Counted from the first letter of the stretch, positions 52,070 to 61,744 are shown. The stretch: DNA of 64,000 bases from JAGNKE01 sp965230245 (GCA_965230245.1 OZ246000.1:620001-684000), one strand, 5' to 3'. Translations and numbers: made by a program. The notes: generated by a model from the sequence alone, not told the origin.

Positions 52070-54511
52070 AAGTCAGACTATACAGATTTACCGGATGTTC
52101 TCCAGTCCCATCCGCTCACGCATTGGCTTGCGAAAAAACAATGGCAGTATCACCCGCACCAGATCGAAACGCTGCAAGCGTCCCTCGATCATAAAGACGT
52201 CCTGCTCTTTGCTCCGACGGGGGCGGGAAAGACTCTCTCCGGATTCCTGCCGTCCATCATTGACCTGACCACACAGGAGCATAAACCGCATGTCCTGCAT
52301 ACGCTGTACATCTCGCCGTTAAAAGCATTGGCCGTGGACGTCCACCGCAACCTGATGCAACCCATCGAAGACACAAATATGAACATCACCGTGGAAACAC
52401 GAACCGGCGACACGCCCGCAAGCAAGCGCCAGAGACAAAAGAACAAACCACCTCAGATGCTTATGACCACGCCTGAATCATTTGCGCTTCTGATGTCTTA
52501 CGAAGAAGCAGCAAAATATTTCAAAAACCTGCGCTATATCATTATCGATGAGTTGCACGCCCTCATGCATTCTAAACGTGGTGACTTACTCAGCCTGAAC
52601 CTCGCCCGTCTTCAGGGCCTCGCTCCCAAATGCCAGCGCATCGGTCTTTCCGCAACGGTTCATGACACAAAAACGGCTAGACAATATCTTTGCCGTCCGC
52701 GAAAAGGCCAAATCATCGAAGTCAAAAACGATGTCAAACCGGATATCGAAATTATCATGGGCAAATCGCGCATGCCGTGGTCGGGACATATGGCAACATA
52801 CGCGCTGCCCGAAGTATACGAGCGGGTTAAACAGGCGGGAATGAGCGTTGTTTTTGTGAACACCCGCGCACAATCCGAATTGGTGTTTCAAAACCTCTGG
52901 TCACTCAATGAAGATAATCTGAAAATAGCAGTACACCACGGCTCGCTGGAAAAAGAACTGCGCCGTAAGGTCGAGGACAAAATGGCCAAAGGCGAATTGG
53001 ATTGCGTCGTGGCAACCGCATCACTCGACTTGGGACTGGACTGGGCGAATGTCGATCTCGTGGTTCAGATCGGCGCACCAAAGGGCGCCTCCCGCTTGTT
53101 GCAAAGAATAGGCCGCTCCAACCACCGCCTTGATGAACCGTCCAAAGCCTTGCTCGTCCCCGCCAACAGGTTTGAATACCTCGAATGCCTTGCCGCCAAA
53201 AACGCCATCGCCAAAAACGACCTTGACGGCACACCCCCGAAACGCGGCGGCCTCGATGTTCTTGCGCAACATATAACAGGCGTTGCATGCAGCACACCTT
53301 TTGACAAAAAAGCCCTCTACAGCAACGTCACAAAGGCCTGGCCTTACAAGGATCTTAGCGAAGACGACTTTAACCGCGTTATAGAATTCACGAAAAACGG
53401 CGGATATGCTCTAAAATCCTATGACCGCTATGCCCGTTTGAGAGAAACCGAAGACGGCAGGCTGGAAATTGCATCAAAGAAATTTGTGCAGCAATACCGC
53501 ATGAACATCGGCACGATCGTTGAATCCCACATGCTGAAAGTGAAGCTCAAAATGCGCACGCTCGGCAAAATCGAGGAATGGTTTATTCAAGGGCTTTCGC
53601 CCGGCGATACGTTCATTTTCGGCGGACAAGTCTTGCGGTACGAAAGCGTCAATGAACAGGGCGTGCAAGTCAGCCGCACAAAAGACAGCCGCCCCAAAAT
53701 CCCCTCTTATGCAGGTGGCCGCATGCCACTCTCAACACAGCTTTCCAGCGTGGTTCGCTTGATGCTCAACCGCACATCATCTTGGAAAGACTATCCGGAT
53801 CAGGTCGGCGAATGGCTGAAGCAACAAAAGAAACGCTCGGTCATGCCGAGCAAAGACGGCCTGCTTGTTGAAACATTCCCGCGTGGAAGCAAAAGAAAAC
53901 AAAGACACTACCTTGTGGCTTATACGTTCGAGGGTAGAAACGCGCATCAAACGCTCGGATTCCTGTTGACAAGACGGATGCAACGATACGGCTATAAACC
54001 CTTAGGATTTGTTGCAACCGATTACGCCATGGCACTGAGCACGATGAAACCCGTCGAACGCGTTGATCACCTCTTCCATCAAGACTTGATGATGGATGAC
54101 CTGCACGAATGGCTGCAAGACACGCCACTGCTAAAAAGAAATTTCCGCGATGTCGCTGTGATCTCCGGACTGATTGAGCGCCGCTACCCCGGACAGCAAA
54201 AAACAGGCCGTCAGGTCACATTCAATTCCGATCTCATCTATGATGTCTTGCGGAAATACGAACCCGATCATATATTGCTGCAAGCCGCACAAGACGACGC
54301 AATGGGCGGCCTGATTGACCTGAGACGTCTGGGCGATATGCTGCAAAGGATCGAAGGAAAAATCACGCACAAAAAACTGGATCGTGTGTCCCCTCTCGCC
54401 GTCCCTATGATCCTCGAAATCAGCCGCGAAACAATAAACAAAAAAGAGCTGGGCGAGTATTACCTTCAGGAATTCGAAGAAGAATTGCTTGAGGAGGCAG
54501 GACTACAATGA
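52052..54511 (+). CDS. Ligase-associated DEXH-box helicase (Lhr-like)
   Basis: 819 residues from ATG 52052. Walker A is FAPTGAGKTLSGFLPS, motif II is IIIDELHALM and motif VI is LLQRIGRSNHR. The C-terminal Lhr-type WH/beta-barrel part (TFIFGGQVLRYESV, then SRTKDSRPKIPSYAGGRMPL) is complete. Translation from this ATG gives a short N-terminus before HPLTHWLAKKQWQYHP, typical of the family. A long open frame from 51620 antisense to the exonuclease is not used. Co-transcribed with pdeM-like gene (ATGA overlap). Confidence 0.93.
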   Translation: MVQPAHKSDYTDLPDVLQSHPLTHWLAKKQWQYHPHQIETLQASLDHKDVLLFAPTGAGKTLSGFLPSIIDLTTQEHKPHVLHTLYISPLKALAVDVHRNLMQPIEDTNMNITVETRTGDTPASKRQRQKNKPPQMLMTTPESFALLMSYEEAAKYFKNLRYIIIDELHALMHSKRGDLLSLNLARLQGLAPKCQRIGLSATVHDTKTARQYLCRPRKGQIIEVKNDVKPDIEIIMGKSRMPWSGHMATYALPEVYERVKQAGMSVVFVNTRAQSELVFQNLWSLNEDNLKIAVHHGSLEKELRRKVEDKMAKGELDCVVATASLDLGLDWANVDLVVQIGAPKGASRLLQRIGRSNHRLDEPSKALLVPANRFEYLECLAAKNAIAKNDLDGTPPKRGGLDVLAQHITGVACSTPFDKKALYSNVTKAWPYKDLSEDDFNRVIEFTKNGGYALKSYDRYARLRETEDGRLEIASKKFVQQYRMNIGTIVESHMLKVKLKMRTLGKIEEWFIQGLSPGDTFIFGGQVLRYESVNEQGVQVSRTKDSRPKIPSYAGGRMPLSTQLSSVVRLMLNRTSSWKDYPDQVGEWLKQQKKRSVMPSKDGLLVETFPRGSKRKQRHYLVAYTFEGRNAHQTLGFLLTRRMQRYGYKPLGFVATDYAMALSTMKPVERVDHLFHQDLMMDDLHEWLQDTPLLKRNFRDVAVISGLIERRYPGQQKTGRQVTFNSDLIYDVLRKYEPDHILLQAAQDDAMGGLIDLRRLGDMLQRIEGKITHKKLDRVSPLAVPMILEISRETINKKELGEYYLQEFEEELLEEAGLQ

Positions 54512-55185
54512 AGGAGATCGTCTTCGCAGGGCAACAGCTGATATTGCACCATGAATCCGTGTTGCTATGGCCTGCACAAAAAACGGCTGTGGTCTCCGAC
54601 CTTCATCTTGAAAAAGCTTCCCACTTCGCGAAGAAGGGGCAAATGCTCCCCCCGCACGATAGCGAGGAAACAATGGCACGCCTACTGGACATAATGGAAT
54701 TCTCCGCCTGCGACAAACTGGTTCTTCTGGGCGATACGTTCCACGACCGCGGCGGCTATGATCGCCTGTCTCCAAAAGCAAAAACTCTATTCAATGAAAT
54801 AAGGGAGAGATATGAAATCATCTGGATTATTGGCAACCACGACGGAGCCTTCGTGCCGGAAAAAACAAAACCGTATCAAGAGCTAGATATAGAAAACATT
54901 ACATTCAGACACGAAGCGATTCAAAATAACGACTTTGAAATCAGCGGCCATTATCACCCCAAGGCAACTCTGAATCTCCGCGGAAAAAAAGTCTCGCGCC
55001 CTTGTTACATGATTGGCAAAACAAAGATTATCATGCCCTCTTTCGGCACGTTCACCGGCGGCTTAGACATAACAAAACCGCCGCTAATTAAAATCGTACC
55101 AACCCCTTTTACCGCGCACCTGACAGGCCCAAGCAAACTCTACTCCGTGCCATCTACAAAACTAAAAATACATAAAACAACCTGA
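54508..55185 (+). CDS. pdeM: Ligase-associated DNA repair phosphoesterase (PdeM type)
   Basis: 225 residues, metallophosphoesterase fold: AVVSDLHLEKASHFAKKG (motif I), LGDTFHDRGG (motif II), IIGNHDG (motif III) and ISGHYHPK (motif V). Its four-gene partners are the ligase, exonuclease and helicase nearby. Starts inside the helicase stop codon. Substrate proposed to be damaged DNA ends; not shown here. Confidence 0.93.
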   Translation: MKEIVFAGQQLILHHESVLLWPAQKTAVVSDLHLEKASHFAKKGQMLPPHDSEETMARLLDIMEFSACDKLVLLGDTFHDRGGYDRLSPKAKTLFNEIRERYEIIWIIGNHDGAFVPEKTKPYQELDIENITFRHEAIQNNDFEISGHYHPKATLNLRGKKVSRPCYMIGKTKIIMPSFGTFTGGLDITKPPLIKIVPTPFTAHLTGPSKLYSVPSTKLKIHKTT

Positions 55186-55269
55186 GCATAAGAACCTTTT
55201 TAATTATAATGCTTTAGAAAATCTTTTATTCCCTTGCTGAATCCACCGTCTTTTACATATATTCAAACA

Positions 55270-55454
55270 ATGGACGAAGAAGAAGAAATTCAAACCGAAC
55301 CGACCGATCCGCCGGCAAAAGCCGCTGCTGAAGCACTTGGTATGCAAGAAAAGTCACGCAGCAGGCCTCGCCTTTCAAGCTTGATCTGGCGCCCTACACC
55401 TCCGATCTAAGCAAAATCAGCGTAGACGAAGTACGGCTGGATCCGGCTATAGCC
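55270..55454 (+). other. Broken 5' coding part of the 55455 gene
   Basis: An ATG at 55270 opens 46 codons (MDEEEEIQTEPTDPPAKAAA and on) that end in a stop at about 55410. From 55350 the other frame reads KVTQQASPFKLDLAPYTSDL and continues without stop into the ORF at 55455. One extra A in the short A-run at 55349-55352 would join the two into a single acidic N-terminus. So the gene is frameshifted here, or its real start is non-AUG. Confidence 0.62.
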
Positions 55455-56777
55455 ATGCATGTCGGTAACGTATGGACCGTGACGGATGAAATCCGCCCTC
55501 AAATCTTCCCTCCTGAGCTTGAAGCATTAGGTGAGGCCATCAGATCACAAGACGATTGGCAAGCCTTAGAAGAGCAAACCAATACCTATAATGCCATGTT
55601 CGCCGCAAATTTTGAGAAAGCAAGCCCCAAATTGTTCGAAGTCGCCATGCAAGAAGCAGACAATGTAGCAAGAAGTCACCTGAATATAGACTTTATGCTC
55701 GATGCGTCCGAACTTACTTCTGCAGAACAACTCCAACTCCAACGCTTAACGGAATACGCGCTACAGGAAAGATGGGATACAAGACTTCGCTCGGGCTATT
55801 TCTACACAGAAATAACAGATACCGAGACGGGTGAATTCACTTTGGAGAACGGAGAAACGGTTGAGGGCATAAGCCACACTATTTTTCCGGCCACTATGCT
55901 ACCGGGAAAGGAATTCCAGATTTCTGACGTCGCCGGTGTTGGCCCTGCCGCTCAACAAGCGGTAAAACCGCCGCCCGGAACACTGAACGAGTGGGTTGCC
56001 CTCGTCACGGCACACGAAACCGAACACCGCGCAGATCATGGCCAACAAACGGTCACAAATTACATGATTGACCGCTTTAACAATGAGTTTGGCGATATGG
56101 GAATATACGGCACATTGATGGAAAGAGCAGTCGATACGAGCCCTATTTCACGTCATATCAAAGAAATTGAAGCTGACATGGCAGCATATCAATCTCTGGA
56201 CGGTGTCATCAGTCAGGACGTCAAAGACTATTGGACCGCCCTACGCATGGGCGACGGCGTCCTGCAAAACACAAAAGGCCTTCTGGCCATTCGAGCCGAC
56301 AGAGGTGCGGACTTCACTCTAAGCGATGACGATGTCGGTAAAATACATGATACTGGGTTCTTCGTAGCCGAATTCGAAGATACGGGAGAATTGCCGGATT
56401 ACGTCGCGATGCAAGCCGATATAAACAGTTTTTATAACAAAACGGTTGATCACATGGTTCAGAGAGCTGCACCAGATCTGCAACATTACCCGACAGTTTC
56501 ATATGCAGATATGCAAGGTCTTGCGGAAAATCTGCAACTCGCTGACATGGTCGACACGGTTCAGGATGCCTTGAATTCCGACCCGCCTGTATATTCTCCA
56601 GCTGAGCAAATCTTTGCCCAGAGATTTATAGACTCTATGACAGAAGAACTTGGCATAGAATCGGGAGACATGAATTCTGCATTAGTGAACGCAGTCGAGA
56701 CATCTCGTGCGGCGACACTGACACCTTTCCAAATATCACAACCGGCAAACGACAGCATTCCTGTGCCTAAGAACTAA
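55455..56777 (+). CDS. Putative zinc metallopeptidase-like effector protein (HExxH)
   Basis: 440 residues from the ATG at 55455. HETEH at residues 187-191 (in VTAHETEHRADHG) fits the zincin HExxH motif; a later EIEADMAAYQ could supply the third ligand. No signal peptide, acidic, no membrane segment. A conserved-looking beta-rich part (YFYTEITDTETGEFTLENGE) precedes the motif. I do not recognise the family. Coding sequence extends upstream in this frame (see the separate entry). A secreted effector or toxin-like protease is one possibility, based only on the motif and composition. Confidence 0.62.
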   Translation: MHVGNVWTVTDEIRPQIFPPELEALGEAIRSQDDWQALEEQTNTYNAMFAANFEKASPKLFEVAMQEADNVARSHLNIDFMLDASELTSAEQLQLQRLTEYALQERWDTRLRSGYFYTEITDTETGEFTLENGETVEGISHTIFPATMLPGKEFQISDVAGVGPAAQQAVKPPPGTLNEWVALVTAHETEHRADHGQQTVTNYMIDRFNNEFGDMGIYGTLMERAVDTSPISRHIKEIEADMAAYQSLDGVISQDVKDYWTALRMGDGVLQNTKGLLAIRADRGADFTLSDDDVGKIHDTGFFVAEFEDTGELPDYVAMQADINSFYNKTVDHMVQRAAPDLQHYPTVSYADMQGLAENLQLADMVDTVQDALNSDPPVYSPAEQIFAQRFIDSMTEELGIESGDMNSALVNAVETSRAATLTPFQISQPANDSIPVPKN

Positions 56778-56779
56778 GA

Positions 56780-57541
56780 CTAGTTTCTCAGCCTGTAGCC
56801 GGTTTTGAATATCCAGGCAATAATTCCGATACAGATAGCACAGAAAGTCAGGATCATAGTGACACTGATCCACAAACTCACATCCGAGCTTTCATAGAAG
56901 CTCCAACGGAATCCGCTAATCAGATAAACCACTGGATTTAAAAGGGAAACACTCTGCCAGAATTCCGGTAACATACGGATCGAATAGAAACTACCGCCCA
57001 AAAACGTCAGCGGCGTAATAATCAGCAAAGGAATAAGCTGCAGCTTCTCAAACCCGTCCGCCCAAATGCCGATAATAAACCCGAGCAAGCTAAAGGTAAT
57101 GCAAGTCATAACAAGAAAGAACATCATCCAGAAAGGGTGTTGAACCTCCAGCGGCACAAAGAACCCCGCTGTTATTAAAACAATAATACCGATCATAAAC
57201 GACTTCGTGGCCGCAGCGCCGACATACCCGATAGCAACTTCCGCAAAATTCAAAGGAGCAGATAGAATTTCATAAATCGTGCCCGTAAACCGCGGAAAAT
57301 AAATCCCGAATGACGCATTGGAAATACTCTGCCCCAGGATAGTCAGCATAATCAGGCCGGGAACGATAAACGCCCCGTAATTCACCCCGTCAATATCGCT
57401 GATCCGCGAACCGATGGCGGAGCCAAACACGATGAAATAAAGCACGGTCGAGATAACGGGCGAGGCAATACTCTGCCCGAGCGTTCTGAACGTCCGCGAC
57501 ATCTCGAATTTGTAGATAGCTGCAATCCCGCGATAATTCAT
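56780..57541 (-). CDS. ABC-2 exporter permease
   Basis: 253 residues with six hydrophobic segments. The N-terminal part (AIYKFEMSRTFRTLGQSIASPVISTVLYF) and the NASFGIYFPRFTGTIYEILSAPLNF loop are typical ABC-2 permeases. The start at 57541 has GGAGGA upstream and overlaps the stop of the ATPase gene by 4 bp (ATGA), so the subunits are coupled. Confidence 0.9.
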   Translation of the reverse strand: MNYRGIAAIYKFEMSRTFRTLGQSIASPVISTVLYFIVFGSAIGSRISDIDGVNYGAFIVPGLIMLTILGQSISNASFGIYFPRFTGTIYEILSAPLNFAEVAIGYVGAAATKSFMIGIIVLITAGFFVPLEVQHPFWMMFFLVMTCITFSLLGFIIGIWADGFEKLQLIPLLIITPLTFLGGSFYSIRMLPEFWQSVSLLNPVVYLISGFRWSFYESSDVSLWISVTMILTFCAICIGIIAWIFKTGYRLRN

Positions 57542-58461
57542 GATTCCTCCACCAAGCGTACGAATATTTCCTCCAAAGAACTCTGACGGGTCATCAGATC
57601 CTTGCAACGGATATTGTTTTCCTTAAGACAATCAAGTAAATCCGCAACGCCGTTCCGCTCCTTTGCCGGATCATAAGTAAACACCAATTGTAAGCCGTCT
57701 TCGGAAAGCTCCAGACTATAATGCTCCATCGAGGCGGGAATCTCTTCCAAAGGCTTAGCCAGATCAAGCACCAGCTCCTTCTTACCCAGTTGCCTCATCA
57801 ACTTGGTCTTCTCCTCAGTCAGGATAAGCTTGCCCTTATTGATGACACCGATACGATCGGCCATCTCTTCGGCTTCTTCGATGTAATGCGTGGTCAGGAT
57901 AATAGTCACCCCCGTCTCACGAAGTTGATGAACCTTACGCCACATGGATTTGCGCAGTTCAACATCGACCCCCGCGGACGGCTCATCGAGGAACAGAATC
58001 TGCGGCTCATGCGACAACGCCTTGGCAATCATGACCCGCCGCTTCATCCCGCCGGACAAAGACCGAATTTGATTATCCTTCTTATCCCATAGAGAGAGAT
58101 TTTTGAGCACCTCCTCGATGTAAGCAGGGTTCTTCGGCTTACCAAACAATCCGCGGCTAAAGGAAACCGTATTCCAGACAGTTTCGAAAGCATCCGTCGT
58201 CAATTCCTGCGGCACGAGCCCGATCGCCTCACGCGCTTCACGGTAATTCGCCGCATTATCATGCCCGAACACCGAAATACTGCCCGCACTAGGCTCGACA
58301 ATACCGCACACGGCACTAATCATCGTGGTCTTCCCCGCCCCGTTCGGCCCGAGAAGCGCAAAAATTTCGCCTTTATTGACTTCAAGATTGACGTCCTGAA
58401 GTGCCTGAAACCCGCCTTTATATGTCTTATCAAGACCCTTGATAGAGAGCGCCGCTTTCAT
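57538..58461 (-). CDS. ABC exporter ATP-binding protein
   Basis: 307 residues. Walker A GPNGAGKTT, signature LSGGMKRRVMIAKAL, Walker B ILFLDEPSAGVD and switch THYIEEAEEMADR. C-terminal extension (about residues 215-307) as in drug/polysaccharide exporters. Partner of the 56780 permease. Cargo unknown. Confidence 0.93.
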   Translation of the reverse strand: MKAALSIKGLDKTYKGGFQALQDVNLEVNKGEIFALLGPNGAGKTTMISAVCGIVEPSAGSISVFGHDNAANYREAREAIGLVPQELTTDAFETVWNTVSFSRGLFGKPKNPAYIEEVLKNLSLWDKKDNQIRSLSGGMKRRVMIAKALSHEPQILFLDEPSAGVDVELRKSMWRKVHQLRETGVTIILTTHYIEEAEEMADRIGVINKGKLILTEEKTKLMRQLGKKELVLDLAKPLEEIPASMEHYSLELSEDGLQLVFTYDPAKERNGVADLLDCLKENNIRCKDLMTRQSSLEEIFVRLVEES

Positions 58462-58550
58462 AACCTACCCATCTTCATATTCTATGCCGTTGTTCTAGCG
58501 TATTTCGCGCTCAATTTCTTGCGGTTTTTCAAATAAAGCCGAAAAGGACG

Positions 58551-58943
58551 TCATAGAAACAAACCGTAAGCGATTGAAAAACACCCGATCAGTCCAAAAC
58601 CGAAAGCAACGCCCCGGAACCATGGAACACTAAATACATACAAAGGCACATATATTATTCTCGCGATAAGGAAAAGAGTTACACCCGCAACCGTAAAATA
58701 GTTGGAAACATCCAGAATAGCGGTCAGTAAAACCAGAGGAATAAAGTAAAACAAATTCTCTTTGTAGTTTTGAATGGCTCGGTATAAACGCCCCGGCTTT
58801 CCGGGCTGGATAAGTGGTATATCATCCCGCCCTTCGGATGCCGTCTTCAAACCATATGTTTGACCCGTAATAAACCCTTCTGCAAAAGTCTGCACCAACA
58901 GCAAGACCAGTGCCAGCAACAAAATAATGATTTCAAAAGTCAT
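58551..58943 (-). CDS. MAPEG-like small membrane protein
   Basis: 130 residues with four hydrophobic segments and the central KPGRLYRAIQNYKENLFYFIP motif; ENxxxFIP-like arginine/asparagine pattern fits the MAPEG family (YecN-like). I use ATG 58943 because AAGGGG stands before it. Likely an inner-membrane glutathione-related enzyme, substrate unknown. Confidence 0.83.
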   Translation of the reverse strand: MTFEIIILLLALVLLLVQTFAEGFITGQTYGLKTASEGRDDIPLIQPGKPGRLYRAIQNYKENLFYFIPLVLLTAILDVSNYFTVAGVTLFLIARIIYVPLYVFSVPWFRGVAFGFGLIGCFSIAYGLFL

Positions 58944-59106
58944 GATACCCCTTAAATTAGAAACAAAAAGTCCACAAAGAACCAGATTCCACCCAAATGA
59001 AAAAAGCAGCAAACTTAAAAGATTTTACTGATCTTTATAGACACAAATTCAAAGGTTCGTAAAATGTAAAAGATTAAGTAGAAAAATTTCGAAAAAGGAA
59101 ACAACT

Positions 59107-59406
59107 ATGCCGCTACTCACCTCTCCCATAGACGGATCGCCAATGAAACAAATCAATCGCTACGGTATCGAAATTGATGTCTGCCCGACAACTGGTGGTG
59201 TATGGCTCGATAAAGGAGAGCTAGAGAAAATCATCGCAATGATCCAGCAAGCCGCCGCGCAGGAACAAGCAAATATAGCACAAATGCACGAGCAATCCGC
59301 ACCTCCGCCAAAACAATATGAAGAGTACAAAGACAAACATTATAAAAAGGGCAAGAGAAAGAAAAGTGGCATCCTCGATGATGTCCTTGATATTTTCGAT
59401 TTTTAA
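59107..59406 (+). CDS. Degenerate TFIIB-type zinc-ribbon protein
   Basis: 99 residues. The pattern EIDVCPTTGGVWLDKGELEKI corresponds to the TFIIB-like zinc ribbon of small bacterial proteins, normally with two CPxC pairs. Here the first pair has become SPIDGSP and the second keeps only one cysteine (CPTTGG), so zinc binding is probably lost. The C-terminal half is Lys-rich and ends in DDVLDIFDF. AAGGAAA precedes the ATG. Confidence 0.78.
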   Translation: MPLLTSPIDGSPMKQINRYGIEIDVCPTTGGVWLDKGELEKIIAMIQQAAAQEQANIAQMHEQSAPPPKQYEEYKDKHYKKGKRKKSGILDDVLDIFDF

Positions 59407-59457
59407 TCCTTTACATTCTACGAAAAAGGCCGAATGAAATGCCGGTCATGTTGTAAA

Positions 59458-59496
59458 AATAAGAATGCCCTAAAAAAATCACAAGACATTCTTATT
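59458..59496. repeat. Ten-bp inverted repeat
   Basis: AATAAGAATG (59458-59467) and CATTCTTATT (59487-59496) are perfect inverted copies with a 19-nt spacer, between the zinc-ribbon gene and the truncated MFS gene. No U-run; not a standard terminator. Confidence 0.45.
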
Positions 59497-59556
59497 CTAA
59501 TGAGCAAGACTTCCTACAAAGGCTTTTTGGCTAACACATCGCCACCCTGGCGCGGA

Positions 59557-60285
59557 TCAAGTTCGACAACAAAAGCCGCGGAATTTGTGCTGGGAACCGG
59601 CAACCGTGAACGCCACGGCAAACAACCCCCAAACCGCACCCAGCGAAAGTCCGGTGCAAAATACCCCCGTTGTAGCGAGTGGAGAAACCGTCCAAAGGCG
59701 TTTAGGCGAAAAAGTCTCGGTCGAAATCTCGTCATCGGGTTGCTTGGTCTTGCTGACTGTAATCGGAACCACGCCGAATGAAATCAGAATGGAAACAACA
59801 ATAAACAGAACGCTTTCACTGGGCTGCGCGGTAAAAATAAACGCCTGCCCCAAAGCCAGACACAGAAAACTGACTGTAAGATAAACGGCAAAAATCCGTC
59901 CTCTGTTCTTCTTGGTCGACAGAGCATTCAGCCAGCTTTCAATGACCATAATCAGGGACGCAATACAAACACCGTAGACAAAACGGAAAAAAACCCACGC
60001 CCATGGGTCAACAAACAAGGCATGAAATAGCGAGATAACCGACGCCATGGATGTAAATGCGGCAAAGGTTCTGATCTGTTTGACATCTTTAATCAGCTTG
60101 GCACATACATGCGTGCCAACAATAAATCCGACAAAATAAAACGACATCATCAAACCGATGATCCAGCTTGGAAACCCCTCCATAGAGGCGCGAACTCCGA
60201 GCAATGTGGTATGAAGCCCATGCCCGAGCTGCAAAACAGCATAACTGAACAACAGCGCGGAAATAGATTGTAAAGCAGAAAGCAT
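59557..60285 (-). pseudogene. MFS transporter, C-terminal half missing
   Basis: 242 residues with about six complete membrane segments of an MFS transporter: N-terminal GLHTTLLGVRASMEGFPSWIIGLMMS, then IMVIESWLNAL and the first half of segment 7 (FCTGLSLGAVWGLFAVAF). Then the frame runs into unrelated QHKFRGFCCRT and stops. Normal members have ~400 residues and twelve segments. The remaining half is absent from the 150 bp downstream, so the gene is a deletion remnant. An unrelated C-terminal-like frame (ending AKKPL) lies at the junction. Confidence 0.75.
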
Positions 60286-60486
60286 ATGAAACCGATTTTG
60301 TATTCTTCAAGTTACTTAACTAACAAAATAACAAACAAATATTGATGCGGCGCACAAACGCAAAAAGATGTATCGAATAGTAAAATCGCCAATCAAAATC
60401 TAAAAAACTAAAATTAAGAGCTTTTTTTTGCCAATTTCTGTATAATCAGGCATAAATACGGAAATAATAAAAATTTCGGGGTTATT

Positions 60487-61380
60487 GTGGAACCACAGGA
60501 ATACATTAATCAAAACGTAGCTGCAGGCAAAGACATTGTCTTCGCCGAGCATCACGAATCTATTGTTTCGACTCTTGGCATGATGGAAGAGGCGGTCAGG
60601 GCAAACCCCGGCGGCATTCAGGGCGTATCCCTAGAGCTGTCCACGCAAACCCAACCCTATATTGATCAGGTTGCTTCTGGTGATCTCAGCAGAGAAGACT
60701 TCACAAAACTCGTTCGCATTGCAACGGTAAACGAATATCTTGACGAAGCTGGTACATTGCACGCAAACGGCCGAATTGATGATGATACTTACCAAGCCTA
60801 CACAGAAAGACTGAACGGCATGATCGAAGGTGTCCTGCGCGGACCCAACGAACATTACACACCGGAAATGCTTGAAAGCGATATGACAAACTTCGGCGCG
60901 GTTCATAGTCTGATTGAAACCGCAGCGGCTAACGATACTCCCGTCTTTGCCACCGACTTGGATCGCGAAGGAATCGTCCTCTGGGATATGCGCGAACTCT
61001 ATGTCGATGACCTCGTAAACAGAATGAACGACACCACTGACGCCGAACTGCTGAGCAGTCAGGTTGACCTCAGTTCACGCCAATCAATCCTTGTCCACCG
61101 TGGCATGGCTCATGCTTGGGATGTGACAATGGACGATAATCCTTCAGTTACAAACGCCGGAACCGGGCTGGATGACTATCTGGAGGCACAAGGCAGAGAT
61201 GTGGTGGTCATCACCAATGTACGCGATGAAGCCGCACTGACCGACGAAATTGAACAATTTGATGCAAACGGCATCTCTCTGGCTGATCCGTCCGATGCAA
61301 CCATTGTAAACGGGCAGCTATATGAACAACCGGATCTCGAAGGTGCTAGCTCAGGATTTGGAGCGCCGCGCACCCCTTAA
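60487..61380 (+). CDS. EHHE-motif (TIKI/ChaN-like) effector-like protein
   Basis: 297 residues starting at GTG behind CGGGG. IVFAEHHESIVS (residues 17-28) carries the glutamate/histidine motif seen at the start of TIKI/ChaN/EreA-like proteins; VSLELSTQTQPYID is the matching second strand, DTPVFATDLDR the third and SILVHRGMAHAWD a late His-containing motif. No signal peptide. Similar folds occur in haem-binding, protease and toxin proteins, so the activity cannot be said. It is followed by the HExxH gene at 61.4 kb and by tRNA-Glu. Confidence 0.68.
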   Translation: MEPQEYINQNVAAGKDIVFAEHHESIVSTLGMMEEAVRANPGGIQGVSLELSTQTQPYIDQVASGDLSREDFTKLVRIATVNEYLDEAGTLHANGRIDDDTYQAYTERLNGMIEGVLRGPNEHYTPEMLESDMTNFGAVHSLIETAAANDTPVFATDLDREGIVLWDMRELYVDDLVNRMNDTTDAELLSSQVDLSSRQSILVHRGMAHAWDVTMDDNPSVTNAGTGLDDYLEAQGRDVVVITNVRDEAALTDEIEQFDANGISLADPSDATIVNGQLYEQPDLEGASSGFGAPRTP

Positions 61381-61408
61381 GGGTCATTAAAAAAACAACA
61401 ATGCTAGA

Positions 61409-61744
61409 ATGGCAGACTATAAAGTAAAAGGGTGAACGGGAATACCGCATATCGGCTGGCGAGATATTATAGACTTAAATTTTGATCACCTGCGTGAGCA
61501 AGACGGCTACACACCAGATCAGATTGAAGATCTTGAAAACCGTGCCATTCTGTTTTTAGACACTCTTGAAGCGACGGAGTTCGGTCAGGAACATTTCGAA
61601 AGAATCCAGAATAAATTCGAAGACGATCCGGTAAACATAAATTTTTTCCATAGCACCAACGATGGCTGGAAAGACGATAATATCAGTCTGTCAGTAGAGT
61701 ACGACTGGGGCTTTCTCGATCAACGCTCTGGCGAATACATTCAA
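61409..61744 (+). other. Upstream coding frame of the 61745 gene, interrupted by TGA
   Basis: The frame of the 61745 ORF stays open upstream to 61436 and reads TGIPHIGWRDIIDLNFDHL and onwards, good coding style. One codon before, at 61433, is TGA, and before that MADYKVKG from an ATG at 61409 is in the same frame. No ATG, GTG or TTG exists between 61436 and 61744. So the intact protein either uses a rare start (ATA 61442), needs readthrough, or is interrupted. Confidence 0.6.

Noticed and set aside
59434..59781. Plus-strand ORF across the MFS remnant
   Set aside because: Antisense to the transporter remnant; Arg/Lys/Gly-rich composition.
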